Assembly: GCA_943737045.1 (NCBI GenBank)
Contig: CALSFV010000452.1
Location: forward strand, 1 to 64,000
Reading direction: 5' to 3'
Origin: Parapristionchus giblindavisi
Lineage: Eukaryota > Nematoda > Chromadorea > Rhabditida > Diplogasteridae
Length of the DNA stretch: 64,000 bases
Under the pieces are notes generated by a model. It had not been told where the DNA came from, searched no databases, and saw nothing but the letters and a program-made list of their open reading frames with translations. Made by a program: the position numbers and the translations under genes. The number at the start of each line of letters is the position of its first letter. The stretch's first letter is position 1. Positions 46,246 through 57,265 of this stretch are shown piece by piece.

Positions 46246-46625
46246 CTAGTGGATAGGTGAGGAGTTCCTGGAAGAAGAACTGCAATAAGTGTTGGATTGT
46301 GAGGAAGATGCATGAGCGTGTCAGGTAGAGCATCACTGGAGATGAGAGATACGGAAAAGTGAGTGGAAGAGGAAGAGGTAGAAGGTGATAGAGAGATAGC
46401 CATAAAACAATCAAACTTTATCAGTTTCAAACATTGGTGTCGTGGGATACGGATAACCATTGCTTATATGATTTTACATTTAAACACTTAATCGAGATCA
46501 ACTAAGCGGTGGGTCACCGGATCTGTAGTGACATGATATGGTTCCATTGATCCGTGTTTCTGGCAACGTTCATAAAGCCGATATATGATTACATTCACCA
46601 TTCTCTTCCGATTCTTTTCCCGCGT

Positions 46626-46765
46626 TGTGTTAAACTCTTAGAAAGTAGATGGAACATTAGTGTTATTTTTTTAAATGTAAAAGTAGATGGTAGCAGAGCT
46701 TCACAATTGACAAAGTCTTACAAGGAGTTTTCGCAAAATTAACACTACTTTTCACTTTTCAGTCA
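46626..46765. mobile_element. MITE family C, diverged copy
   Basis: GTTAAACTCTTAGAAAGTAG at one end, AACACTACTTTTCACTTTTC at the other. Confidence 0.6.
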
Positions 46766-47043
46766 CATTCGATCATCGCCAGAGAGATATAGAGAGATAA
46801 AGATAGAGGTTGAGGATTGGATGAGGTACAAGAGTTCTGACAAGAAAAGTCAACAAACAGAGACACTTATCAGATGTACGGGAAGAGAGTTATTCACTGC
46901 TGGGTTTTACTCGAGATTTCCATGTGAATTATCACTGGCATAGCAGTGATCTCCACTGGTAGGACTTAATGTCAGTGTGTCTCGAATAACGGGACACACT
47001 GACACTATCGACACTATCTCCCCAGATATAATTATACCTTCTT

Positions 47044-47205
47044 CTAAGATTCGCCCATAGCTCCCAAACTGCCACTGTACCCAAGAACCCTCACCGATAT
47101 CGCTACATTAGCGACGGACATCCATCACTCCCTTTATGTCCTTATTTTTCTTGTTATGCATATTATGATGGAATAAAGAATAAGATAAGATAAGATAAGA
47201 TAACT
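47044..47205 (+). mobile_element. LINE-like 3' tail with AAGAT repeats
   Basis: CTCCCAAACTGCCACTGTAC, GATATCGCTACATTAGCGA, CCATCACTCCCTTTATGTCC, GATGGAATAAAGAATAAGAT and repeats of AAGAT. Close match to the reverse copy at 31445. Confidence 0.7.
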
Positions 47206-47283
47206 TTACCTTTGCCATTCGTTCGTGATAAACTGTTTTCACCTCCCGTTTATTTCTATCTATCCCACAAGCTCTTTTTATCT

Positions 47284-47347
47284 GTTATTTCAAATGTTGT
47301 CGCATCTTATTGATGTATGATAAATTAAATTAAATTAAATTAAATAA
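47284..47347 (+). mobile_element. Second LINE-like tail type with (TAAAT)n
   Basis: CAAATGTTGTCGCATCTTAT, GATGTATGATAAATTAAATT. Reverse-orientation copy at 48926-49005. Confidence 0.5.
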
Positions 47348-47559
47348 TCCAGATTTTTTCCTTTCATCGCGTTCACCATTTCACACGTTTTACTCCGTTA
47401 TCATCATTATTGCTTTGACCCTAACAAGAAGTCCTCGCCTTACTACTAAGTTTCTTGCTTCTACATTAGCCCTTAACGAAATCTTTAGTCATTGACAAAA
47501 TCCTTAAATCGTTAAATCCTTAAGTTCTTAAGTCCTTAATTCCTTAAATCCTTAAGGTA

Positions 47560-50285
47560 ATGACACTCGACGCGTGGTTCATCGGTCTTTCATCCGGAGT
47601 GGGCGTGTTCGCATTTGTCTTCTCGCTTCTCGCGTGCACACTCTTCTGTTGCAGACCGAGACCGCCTAATATCAGTCTGGTTGGTCAAAATTATTGATTG
47701 ATATCCGACAGATTTATTGATTGACAATGAGAGACAGACCGCCATATTTTCAGTATCTTCTCTTATATGACAACCTTTTTTTGTAATCGGAAAAAAGAAT
47801 GCGTTGGAGAAAGTGTATAAAATTCGAAAAAATGTTCAAAAACCAATTACAATCTTTTAATTTAATTTAAATTCAATATTCAGGAGGACAAGAATGACAC
47901 TCTGCCCGAGGCATACGTGGACGAGATCAAGAAGCTCATCACGAGGTTATCGATTTTATTGATTTTAACTTTTGTATTATTGACCGATCATATTGTGGAA
48001 ATTCTTTCCAAAATTGAAATGAAATGCAGTGCACGCTATATGTGTTAATTTATCGTTATGGTAGAGAAGTAATCAATAATTAATAATCAATATCAGGTGC
48101 GACTCAGTCGACAGCGAACGTCGAAATCGCAGCCAGGTATACAGTAGATCGATTATTGATTTTTGAATTATTTTATCACTTTTATTGAAGTTTTCAACAG
48201 AACATTTTGAACAATCATAATTTTTTTAAATATTTTCAGTTTCCATCGCGAAACGCCTCACCCTCGTTGCATCGAGCTTCGTCGCGAACGAGTAGAATGA
48301 TGAAGGTTCGCATGATCTTTGATCTTTGATCTCTGGTCTTTGATCTATAAACTTCGACAAACGATAATGCATACTCACAAATTCCAAAGATTGCTGATAA
48401 AAAAATTATTGTGTGTCTCTGTTCGACGTATCTCAATTCAGCAGGACACCAACACCATCGAGCACGCCGTGATCGACGAGGAATCCGAACACACTACCGT
48501 ACCTCCGCACGCACACCACGACGACGACACCATCACATCGTCCACGATAGTAACCTCGCCGGAGAAGCTGCCGCCACACCACTCGACTACCGTAGTGCTC
48601 ACCACCACACCAATCGCCGGATGCGGCTCTGCGGCCGGGAGTACGGTAGTCGTCTCACCACGACTGGTGCCGAAGTTGTCCGTGACGTCACCGTCCTTCA
48701 CGAATTTGGTGATTTTGGACGACGAAGATGATCGGGTACTATATGCAGACGAGAAGGTGAGCATCCGTGGTCAATCTTTGATCTCCCGAGCTGAATTTTT
48801 ATTTTACAACGCTCCGCGCTAATTTTAAAACACTCTAAATACCAGTATTCCCTCGCTTTTTTTCCTACGAGAGAGCGTTGCCAGAACGAAGAGTTTCAAA
48901 ATAGCTCGGGGTGTGTTCCGTAGATATTTATTTATTTATTTATTATTTATTTATTTATTTATCATACATCCAATAAAGATGTGACAACATTTGAAACGAT
49001 AGCGATAAGAATAATAATAATATATTTATTTCCTTATGCGATTAAAACAGATGAACGAAATATGGTAGATGGAGAATAAATAAATTAATAAGGGGAAAAA
49101 ATAAATACTATGAACATCTACGGTACTACGATAAACCCCTTGCAGGGTGATCAAGTCTCCCCTCCAACCATATTATTTAAGATTCTAGAATTCGTCGCTA
49201 ACATCCTTTGAAAACTACCTCCGAGCCAAAATCCGAAATCGCTTACACGCGACGAAAATCCAACTCCCCTCTTTCCATTTGCCAATAATGTGTTCATTAA
49301 TATATTTGATGGAATAAAGAAATAAATAAATAAATAAATAAATAATTACAGGTCTCCGATCAACCCGCGATGCGGCCAAAGAATCCAACGGAACAGCGAG
49401 AGGATACGACGACGTGGGAGGAGAAGCGGCGTACCTGGAGGTATCGAAAATAGGTTTTGGGCACAAAAAACGTTATTATCTCTCTACCCTTGATTTCTTG
49501 CAAAAAAAAGATTATTGGAAAATAGGTTGGCTAATGAAATGTTCGCACAATGAATTATTTCTTTATTTATGAACGCCGTGATAATAATAAAACTAATAAA
49601 TTGAAAAAATATAAAATTGAATCAGCGGTTCTACATGGCTCTCTTAATTAATTAATGTAATTATTCCTCTTAATTACTTAATTATAATTATTAATAATTA
49701 ATTATTTAACCATTAGAATTACAATTTAAAATTACAATTTAGAAATTTAGAATTACAATTTAGAATTACCGTTATTACATGGCTCTCTGGGTTTGATAAT
49801 CATCTCAATCAATTTAAAACACATTTCGTAGTCCTTGAATATGTTTTTTTTTATTAAAAGGGGTCTTGACACGATCGATGGTCCTGAAGAAATGGAGGAG
49901 TGCCTCCCAGCGAATGCGGCGATGAAGTCGCCGACTGCCGTAGAGGTTGGAGTGCAGACAAGGTTAGATGTTGTTTTAAAGCGGCACTAAAGAGGGCGTC
50001 TAAAAAATGGAAAGATCTTCACAATGAAAATCCCAGAATATACCATAGACCTTCCATAACAATAAGTAGTATTTGCAAAGTCTTTGATCGTTTGCTTCAA
50101 GTCACTTGGCGATTTTCTCAAATTTGTTCCAAAAGTTTCTCATATTCGAATCACAGCGTTCAATTGTATGATCTTACAATTAGAACTTGACTCAAGAAAA
50201 CCAATAATCCACCTTCTAACAACCTAATCCTTCCAGCATGACTCTCGAACGACGACACAAACCCCGATCCGAGACTGTTGTCTAA
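47560..50285 (+). CDS. Single-pass membrane protein with C-terminal PDZ ligand
   Basis: Eight exons joined in phase: 47560-47679, 47884-47945, 48097-48136, 48240-48305, 48442-48756, 49352-49440, 49861-49962, 50237-50285; 280 residues. Residues 8-31 (GLSSGVGVFAFVFSLLACTL, then FCC) form one hydrophobic segment, followed by RPRPP, so the long tail is probably cytoplasmic and the N terminus short and outside. The tail is Ser/Thr/Pro-rich with an acidic patch (DDEDD) and ends ETVV, which fits a class I PDZ ligand. No enzyme domain or named family recognised. Exon 48442 could start 3 nt later. TTAAG directly before GTAATG could be an acceptor, so an upstream exon is possible. The intron after exon 4 has GATCTTT repeats; the acceptor of exon 6 follows a LINE-like (AAAT)n tail. 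Confidence 0.75.
48806..48914. mobile_element. MITE family B copy in an intron
   Basis: CGCGCTAATTTTAAAACAC to CAAAATAGCTCGGGGTGTG, in the intron after exon 48442-48756. Confidence 0.75.
48926..49005 (-). mobile_element. LINE-like tail with (TTTA)n, reverse orientation
   Basis: Reverse reading CAAATGTTGTCACATCTTTA, GGATGTATGATAAATAAATA. Confidence 0.5.
49180..49345 (+). mobile_element. LINE-like 3' tail ending at an exon acceptor
   Basis: CCTTTGAAAACTACCTCCGA, AAATCGCTTACACGCGACGA, GATGGAATAAAGAAATAAAT, then (AAAT)n up to ATTACAG at 49351. Confidence 0.6.
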
Positions 50286-50374
50286 CCCCCTCTACTTCTA
50301 CCCTAGATAACGATCGCCCACAACTGGTTTTAATAATAGTCAGTTGATGATTTCTTTCATTACTAATTACAGTA

Positions 50375-50545
50375 ACTTTGAATGCTCCTCCTCGCTGGAA
50401 ACACTATCGTTCTCTTAATCCGTAAAAAAGTGTTATAAAGTACAAAATTAACGCAGAGTATTTCTTCAATTAGTTTAGAGAGTTCAAGAATAGCATAGGG
50501 TGTTCTAGCGCGGAGAGTTGAATAATAACTCCGGGTATTTTTCAA
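50375..50545. mobile_element. Degenerate MITE family B
   Basis: GTGTTCTAGCGCGGAGAGTT and TAACTCCGGG recall the right arm; the left arm is poor. Confidence 0.4.
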
Positions 50546-50824
50546 CTGCTATTTTATTGTATGGTTTCACTATTGCATTCCAATTCTTCCATCCACAATA
50601 TTTGGGGAGGAATGTCATAATTGCCGGTCGGCCTCATTCGTCCAGACCTATAATATAATAGAAACCGATCACGCATGAGCATTATTTATTTTGTGTTCCG
50701 CCTATCTTCTCTTACCGGTTTACATTTCTTCATGACGTTCGCTTTTGCAATCATTACATATTCCTGGTCTCAACAAACGTTTGGCGCGCTTCCCACCAGC
50801 TCATTCCCTTCTTTTTCTAACACT

Positions 50825-51357
50825 AATGGCTCGTTAAAACATAGTGGAAAACCGAACTCGGCGACTTTCCACCCGTTAAAAAAAAAGTACACGGAAAGTC
50901 GAAAATGGAAACACGAAATTTGAATTCGCGCGCGCGCAAAGAGGTGCGGGAATTCAAATTCACACTTTCCGAGTTGAATTTCCATTTTAACTGCTAAAAA
51001 TTGATGAAGTAAACTCTTAATTTGAATTCCCGCACCTCTTGCGTTCGCGAATTCAAATTTCGTGTTTCCATTTTCGACTTTCCCTCTGGTATTTTGCCAC
51101 TTAAAGTCTACTTAAACTACGTCACAGACTTTAAGTAGACTTTAAGTAAACTTTAAGTGAAAGAACATTTGACGAAATGCATTACAGTATACCACACCAC
51201 TTTAAGTAGACTTACGTCTCACTTTAAGTTTACTTAAAGTCTACTTAAAGTGGGAAAGTTTAAGTAGACTTTAAGTGGCAAAATACCAGAGCCGGGGACA
51301 TTTTTAACGGGTGGAAAGTCGCCGATTTCGGTTTTCCGCTATTTTTTAACGAGCCAT
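50825..51357. mobile_element. Fold-back element with a nested family G MITE
   Basis: Outer ends ATGGCTCGTTAAAA and TTTTTTAACGAGCCAT, then GGCGACTTTCCACCCGTTA / TAACGGGTGGAAAGTCGCC. TAACACT flanks both sides (about 50818 and 51357). Inside, a hairpin TTTGAATTCGCGCGCGCGC / GCGTTCGCGAATTCAAA at 50918-51060, and at about 51087-51292 a second palindrome GGTATTTTGCCACTTAAAGT / ACTTTAAGTGGCAAAATACC. Confidence 0.85.
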
Positions 51358-51644
51358 AACACTCATTCCATTTTTAATTTTATTTTTCCATTTCATTTCA
51401 CCAAAGTCATTATTAAATATCCTTATTCATTAGTCAATAGTAGTTTGAGTAATTTGATTCACATTTGAGAGTCAATACTTCCCCAATATATCTCCTGATA
51501 AATTTGTCGTTCCAGCTATTCTTCTTATTCTTCTTCTTCCCTATATATCGTGTGCATCTTCTTCCTCTCCTCATTCGAACATATCAATCGTTCATCCGCC
51601 CCTCTCCTCCTCTCATATCGCATGCATTACTATAGACTCCACAG

Positions 51645-52330
51645 ATGGATGAGGGCGGTCCTCCTCACACATCTCTTTTCGCTTACTATCTATTTCTTAT
51701 TGCTATTGCTGGCGCATACCGTATCTGTGTCTTACTGTATCTTACTATAATTTCCTTTCCATTGGTATACTGTAATCGATCGATTATCGATTTATCGATA
51801 TTATTAAAGTTTTTTGTCAAATTAAGAAACTATAAATGATTGAGCTGGAGTAATTAAAGGCATACTTCGAGTTAATCTGAAACATTCTCTGCTCTGACAA
51901 TGCTCTCTCGCTTTCTTCGTTTACGAGAGAGCGTTGCCAGAGCGGAGAGTTCCAAGCTCGCCCGGGGTTGTGGCTTTAGGTGCCGTGCCAAGTATAGTCA
52001 TAATCATCTTATAATAATAATTTATCTACGCCCGAGGCGCAACAGCAATTGAATGAACAATGGGTGGTAATATATGATTGAGGACTCTCCGGATTCATTG
52101 AGAAAATGATAATTCGACGATATTGGGGTGGGCTTCCAATCGACTGTTCTTTTGGCTGTTCGGATAATAACAGGTAATTGGGAGTGTAGTCTGAATTGAA
52201 ATGACTGCTTTTGATATTTTGTCTGATTTGTTTTTGTTTTTTTCGGTGTTTGTGACGATGCCGCACACGGAGCCTTTCACCACATCTTACCTATGATCAA
52301 TCATTTCTCCCTCTCCCTCTCTCTCTCTGC

Positions 52331-52366
<36 letters not shown>

Positions 52367-52510
52367 CTCTCTCTCCCTCTTCCTCTTCCTCTCCATCCAT
52401 CTCTCTATTCTTCCTCCTTCCTTCTTCATCCTCTTGTCTTATAGGTCTGACAGCACCCCCAGAAGTCGACAACGACACCGTCACCCCATTTCTCATCCAT
52501 GCCAAATTAG
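51645..52510 (+). CDS. Possible two-exon fragment of a small membrane protein
   Basis: 51645-51720 follows CCACAG and reads MDEGGPPHTSLFAYYLFLIA, then IAGAY, before GTATCT. 52445-52510 follows TCTTATAG and, completing the split codon as Arg, reads LTAPPEVDNDTVTPFLIHAK with C-ending codons like the other genes here. The phases agree. The first exon is a hydrophobic segment. No donor follows the second piece, which runs into a CT repeat, and no 5' exon was found. The intron holds a family B MITE. Function unknown. Confidence 0.3.
51852..51978. mobile_element. MITE family B copy, long
   Basis: ATTAAAGGCATACTTCGAGTT to GCCCGGGGTTGTGGCTTTAG; both arms and the centre CGCTTTCTTCGTTTACGAG are intact. 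Confidence 0.88.
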
Positions 52511-52524
52511 CCCTCTCTCTCTCT

Positions 52525-52576
<52 letters not shown>

Positions 52577-52740
52577 TCTCCCTCTCCCCCTCTCTCTCTC
52601 TCTCTCTTCTCCCTCTCCCCTCTCTCTCTCTCTCTTTCTCTCTCTCCCTCGCTTTTTTGGCTACTTCTTATGAGAGAGCCAATGACTTTGCGATATCCTT
52701 TCTACCTCCCTCTCCCTCTCCCTCTCCCTCTCCCTCTCCC
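52307..52740. repeat. (CT)n / (CCCTCT)n tract
   Basis: Two CT blocks separated by 52430-52510, ending in CCCTCT hexamers. Confidence 0.9.
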
Positions 52741-52914
52741 CTCCTGCCAGACAATCCTCCAGCAATTCTACTTTGTCTTCCTCTTCTTCTTCTTCAGATA
52801 ATTAAAAAGCGACCACACTAGGGTAATAGAGAGAATAGACAGAAAGAGAAGAAGATGAAGATGGAAATATTATTATGCCCCCGGGCCACCAAAGCCACCA
52901 CCCTTATTGGGCAA

Positions 52915-53037
52915 CTCTCCCTCTCCTTCTCCTTCTCTCCCTCTCCCTCTCCATCTCCATCTCCCTCTCCCTCTCCCTCTCGCCCTCTCCCTCTCCCTCT
53001 CCCTCTCCCTCTCCCTCCCTCTCCCTCTCCCTCTCAT
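52915..53037. repeat. (CCCTCT)n array
   Basis: About 20 hexamers with TCCATC variants. Confidence 0.9.
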
Positions 53038-53363
53038 CGTCATTTCTAATATCGAAATTGCTCTGGTATGTTTCTTCATATACATTCTGTCCTTTCTCTC
53101 TATATTATCTACCTCTGCCCTGACCCTCCACACTTCCGCATATTTCCTGTAGAAAAACGCTCGCCAGCGCGAATAGACTCCGCCCACTTTTTTGGGTCTT
53201 GTCTTTGGTTCTGAAATCTGATCTTGTGTGATAGGTATTCTTGATCTTTGATCTTTGATCTTTGACCTGTTCATCAGGATCTTGTCCGTATTTTGCTTAT
53301 CTATCCACCTTTTGGAAAACATAACTAATTTTACAAAAATATGGATATAAATAATGGTAAAAG

Positions 53364-53577
53364 GATATAGGACAGAGTATTTGAAATTTTTGGCAATTCT
53401 TGTCAAGCAAAAAAAATGGCAAAATCATTTTCCCTTTATTCTCGACTTTTTTCTCTTCCCGGTCTTTTGTGTGCACCGCAAAAAAGTGAAAAACACCGCA
53501 AAAATGCAAAGAATGATTCTGGCATTTTTTTGCTTGACAAGAATTGCAAAAAAATTTCAAATACTCTGTCCTATATA
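53364..53577. mobile_element. MITE family K, TA-flanked
   Basis: TATAGGACAGAGTATTTGAA to TTCAAATACTCTGTCCTATA. Inner arms GGCAATTCTTGTCAAGCAAA / TTTGCTTGACAAGAATTGC. It touches the hAT element to its right. Confidence 0.85.
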
Positions 53578-53582
53578 TACAG

Positions 53583-53896
53583 TAGAGTTGGCAATAACGC
53601 ACTATTCATTGCGGGCCCGCAAACTCGAATAGTGCGGTGTAAAATCATTACGGGCCCGCAATGGCATTGCGGGCCCGCAAAGTCCTTTTCCTCTCCGAGA
53701 GAATGAAGAGAGAAGGAAGAGGAGAGGAAAATGACTTTGCGGGCCCGCAATGCCAATGCGGGCCCGCAATGATTTTACACCGCACCATTCGAAATTGCGG
53801 GACGCAATGATTTCACACCGCATTGCGGGCCCGCAATCACTAGCAATGAAAAGCCAATTTCTTTGCGGGCCCGCAACGTCCAAATTGCCAACTCTA
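53583..53896. mobile_element. Non-autonomous hAT element with seven GC palindromes
   Basis: TAGAGTTGGCAA and TTGCCAACTCTA ends; perfect 8-bp duplication ATATACAG at 53575-53582 and 53897-53904. The interior carries seven copies of GCGGGCCCGCAA-type palindromes (one has ACGGGCCCGCAA) and a central inverted repeat around AAGTCCTTTTCCTCTCC. Confidence 0.9.
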
Positions 53897-53900
53897 ATAT

Positions 53901-55480
53901 ACAGTACCGTCCAAAAGTATACCAAAAAGTACATTTCTCGTCATAACTTTTTTCAAACTCAACCGATCCTGTCCAGCTTTTCAGCGATTATTTTGAGAGT
54001 GTTTTTACGCATTTTCCACAAATAAACACCCCGGTTGAATTCTTACGGTAAAATTTATTTCGAATTTATCAATTGTCGAAAAAAGGAGATTTTCGATTTT
54101 TTCGATTTCTTCTGAGTTTTCCCATTCATTTCGCTACCAATGTGTGTTATATCGTTGTAAAACTATTATACGGCCTCTTTGGAGCAAGAATCTACCGATA
54201 TCTGAGCGAGCATTCATTCGTCGTTGACGTCAGATGGGGCTGTCCGCAGTCACCCTCTCACAGGATTTCCCGGTGTCTGTTTCGACCATCCACAAGGTCA
54301 TCATAGCTCCAATCTATGCTCAAACAATGAAGAAGATTAATGAACGACCTCGCAAGGCGACTACGACCTCTGATCGTCTGATTGCCCACATCCTAAGGGA
54401 GAATCCGACGCTCAATGCAACGGACACCAAGCAAGAAACGCCGGAATTTCAACAAATTTGGATACCTAAAGCTTCTAAACTTGGCTGAAACGATGTTTGA
54501 GGAAAGGAAATGGGTCTCCAGGATATTGACGTACTCGTCCTTCTTTACAATTCCCTTCATATGGTCTAGGGGACCAACCCCATCTACAGAGAAACAATTC
54601 CACAACATCGAAGATCTGAATTGGACCCCACAACAGTGGTAGTAGGTCGTATTCTCAGACGAAAACAAGTTTCTGATGATTGGTACGGTGGGAATAGATC
54701 ATTTTCGTCTTCCGGTTAACACTAGATTTGATGGGGACTACCAGCTGCTGACCTTGAAGCTTGGAGGAGTATCGTTGATTTTGTGGGGTTATTTCTCGGC
54801 AGTTGGGGTTGCTCCCCTGGACCATGTGAAGGGAATTATGGGGAAGGAAGACTACACTGATATCTTAGAGACCTATATCCTTACTTCAAACGTCTTTTCA
54901 CTCAAATTAGAAGCTTCACATATCTCAATTTGGTGAACTTCCGCAAGTTCTTGCTTGGTGTCCATTGTAGTGAGCCTCGAGTTCTCCATCGCGACGCGGG
55001 TAATAATATGATGAGATGTCGTGGTCGTCTTGAGAGGTCGTCCATTAGTCCTTTTCATTGTTTGGGCACGGAGTGGAGTTCTAATGACCTTGGGGATAGT
55101 CGAAACAGACATCCGGAACAGCTGCGACAGGGGGCTGCGGACGGAGCCATCTGACGTTCACAACGAAAGGATTCTAGTACGGATGTCGGTGGAATATTGC
55201 TCCCATGAGGCAGTGGCATGGGTTTAAAATGATATAACACACATTGGTAACGAAATGAGTGAAAAACTCTGAAGAAAACGAAGAAAACGAAAATCTCACT
55301 TTTGTGACTTTTGATAAATTCGAAATAAATTTTACCGTAAGAGTTCAACCGGAGTGTTTATTTGTGGAAAACGCGTAAAACACTCTCAAAATAATCCCTG
55401 AAAAGCTGGATAGGAAAAGCTGAGTTTTAAAAAAGTTATGACGAGAAATGTACTTTTTGGCATACTTTTGGACGGTACTG
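53901..55480. mobile_element. Degenerate Tc1-type transposon, internally palindromic
   Basis: CAGTACCGTCCAAAAGTAT ends in inverted orientation, ~180-bp terminal repeats, TA on both sides (53899-53900, 55481-55482). It holds rearranged transposase fragments. Confidence 0.9.
54180..55240. pseudogene. Rearranged Tc1-type transposase fragments
   Basis: Plus strand 54234-54450: helix-turn-helix part (VSVSTIHKVI, NERPRKATTTSDRLI). Minus strand about 54600-54490: a later part (GVGPLDHMKGIVKKDEYVNI). Plus strand about 54615-54900: LNWTPQQW, two stops, VVFSDENKF (the first catalytic Asp of the DDE/D set) and GVAPLDHVKGIMGKEDYTDI. Minus strand 55112-54930: a second helix-turn-helix copy (VSVSTIPKVI, NGRPLKTTTTSHHII). 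Each half thus starts with its own DNA-binding part facing inwards. No intact frame. Confidence 0.85.
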
Positions 55481-55636
55481 TAGCTTGCGCATAGTTATTT
55501 ATTTTTTATAATTTATTTTTAAAATTTTCAGTCTTTCTTCCTCTCTGAATATTGATTCATTCTTATAATTACTAGTTTTGTTTTCATTTCTGTCAAGCCG
55601 TCAATAAATTATTACTATTTTCCATACAGTGACGGT

Positions 55637-55718
55637 AATCGTCACTTCTCTCGCAGACAACGAAAGCGAGAGTGTGTCGCCAGAGCGGAGAGTAAATCAA
55701 GCTCGCTCTGTGCCTTCT
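55637..55718. mobile_element. MITE family B, partial copy
   Basis: CTCTCGCAGACAACGAAAGCG centre and right arm GAGCGGAGAGTAAATCAAGC. It ends at the next element's GAGGCCG. Confidence 0.7.
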
Positions 55719-55846
55719 GAGGCCGTATCGATGAATGTCGGCAAACCGTTTGCCGACAAACGTGAAGTCACTGGCAATCGCCTCCGCCTACGATTGTGAC
55801 GTCACGTTTGCCGGCAAACGGTTTGTCAACGTTCATGGATACGGCC
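55719..55846. mobile_element. MITE family D, copy 1
   Basis: GAGGCCGTATCGATGAATGT to ACGTTCATGGATACGGCC; inner arms GGCAAACCGTTTGCCGACAA / TTGCCGGCAAACGGTTTG. Confidence 0.88.
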
Positions 55847-56644
55847 ACTGGTCTGCCATCGTCTTAATATTGCTTCATTCTTCTAATTATTGGTGCCGCG
55901 TCGTCTTCTGTTTTTACACAGTACTGTCATGGCGTAGACAAATTATTGTTATACTAAATTATGATTAAATATTATAAATTATAATTAAATTATTATTATT
56001 ATTCTCGATAAATTATTACTATTTTTAATACAGTCACTGTCACTTCTAATTTATCGTCACGCCTGATATATTTCATTCTTGACTACGCACTCGCTATTGT
56101 TTTCCAGCATGGAATAGCGAGAGTGAGTAGACGGTCACTGGGACAGATGTTATTTTTTTATTTTAGATTATTAGTAATATTACTATTGCGAATTATATAA
56201 GTGCTATCGGTGTTACTGTAAAGGACTTGTGATGTTCAAACCTCGAGAAATAGAACTTTTCTTTCATTTCTACCCAAACTTCCAGTATGCCTACCTAATC
56301 GATCTAGTTAGACAGAGGAAAAAATGCCATGAATCCCTCACCTATGGGCAACGAAATCATTCCCTGATAAGTTAGGGATGTTGTCTGGGTTTAACCAGTT
56401 CGTTAGTTACCTTTGTAGTGCCCTTTCTAGTTAGTTAGTTACTTACCTAGTTACCTTACCTTATTTAGCAACCTTAGTCATCATTTCCCCAATATACCCC
56501 TTGATGTACGTATCAGTTACCGACTTTTCACCTGCCCTATTCATCCTCAAGACGAAAATATAATATATACCTATTATAGATGTCTTCCTATACGTCTATT
56601 CATCCCCTCCCCTAGGCTCGTCTGAATAGCCCTACGTATGCTCT

Positions 56645-56725
56645 TTACCTCTCCCTCTCCCTCTCCCTCTCCCTCTCCCCTCCCTCTCCCTCTCCCCCTC
56701 CCTCTCCCTCTCCCTCTCCCACTAC
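56645..56725. repeat. (CCCTCT)n array
   Basis: Short hexamer array; further CT/GA-rich blocks at 56820-57050 and 57183-57480. No gene seen between 55.9 and 57.8 kb. Confidence 0.85.
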
Positions 56726-57182
56726 CGCTCCTTTGAATATGCTACATATCCTTTCAACATAGATTCCCGAGTTTCCCCGGGTTACTAATACCCCTCCTCC
56801 TATTGTGATAATGAAATCAAGCGGTGTTTCTACCTCTCCATCTCGGCCTCTACCTCTACCTTCATCCATCTCCTTCTCCCTCTCTCTCTCTCGCACTGTA
56901 CAGATTTCTAATAAAATTTCCAAGATCGAGATATAAGGTGGCGAGGGAGAGCAAGATTTGGAGATGGAGAGGTAGAGGTAGAGGGAGAGGGAGAAAGAAA
57001 AGAGAGAGGGAGAGGGAGAGATAGAGAGGTAGAGATGGAGGGTGAGACTTCGAGAAACCGAATTTTCCCAGGATATGTCTCATATCGTCAACGTGTACTC
57101 TTACTGCTTAATAGCCTCTCTGCCGTTGTGTATATGTTATCAGAGAATTCAGGAGCCTTTTATAGTCTCGAAATGACCATTC

Positions 57183-57215
57183 TCATCTCCCTCTCTCTCT
57201 TCCTCTGTCTCTCTT

Positions 57216-57265
<50 letters not shown>

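Noticed and set aside
53000..53270. Reverse-strand coding-like stretch (VYSRWRAFFYRKYAEVWRV)
   Set aside because: It runs straight through a CCCTCT array and its possible splice sites could not be joined in phase; left unannotated as a gene.
54234..54936. An intact Tc1 transposase gene
   Set aside because: Stops before VVFSDENKF, inverted internal fragments and two N-terminal parts show that it is dead.
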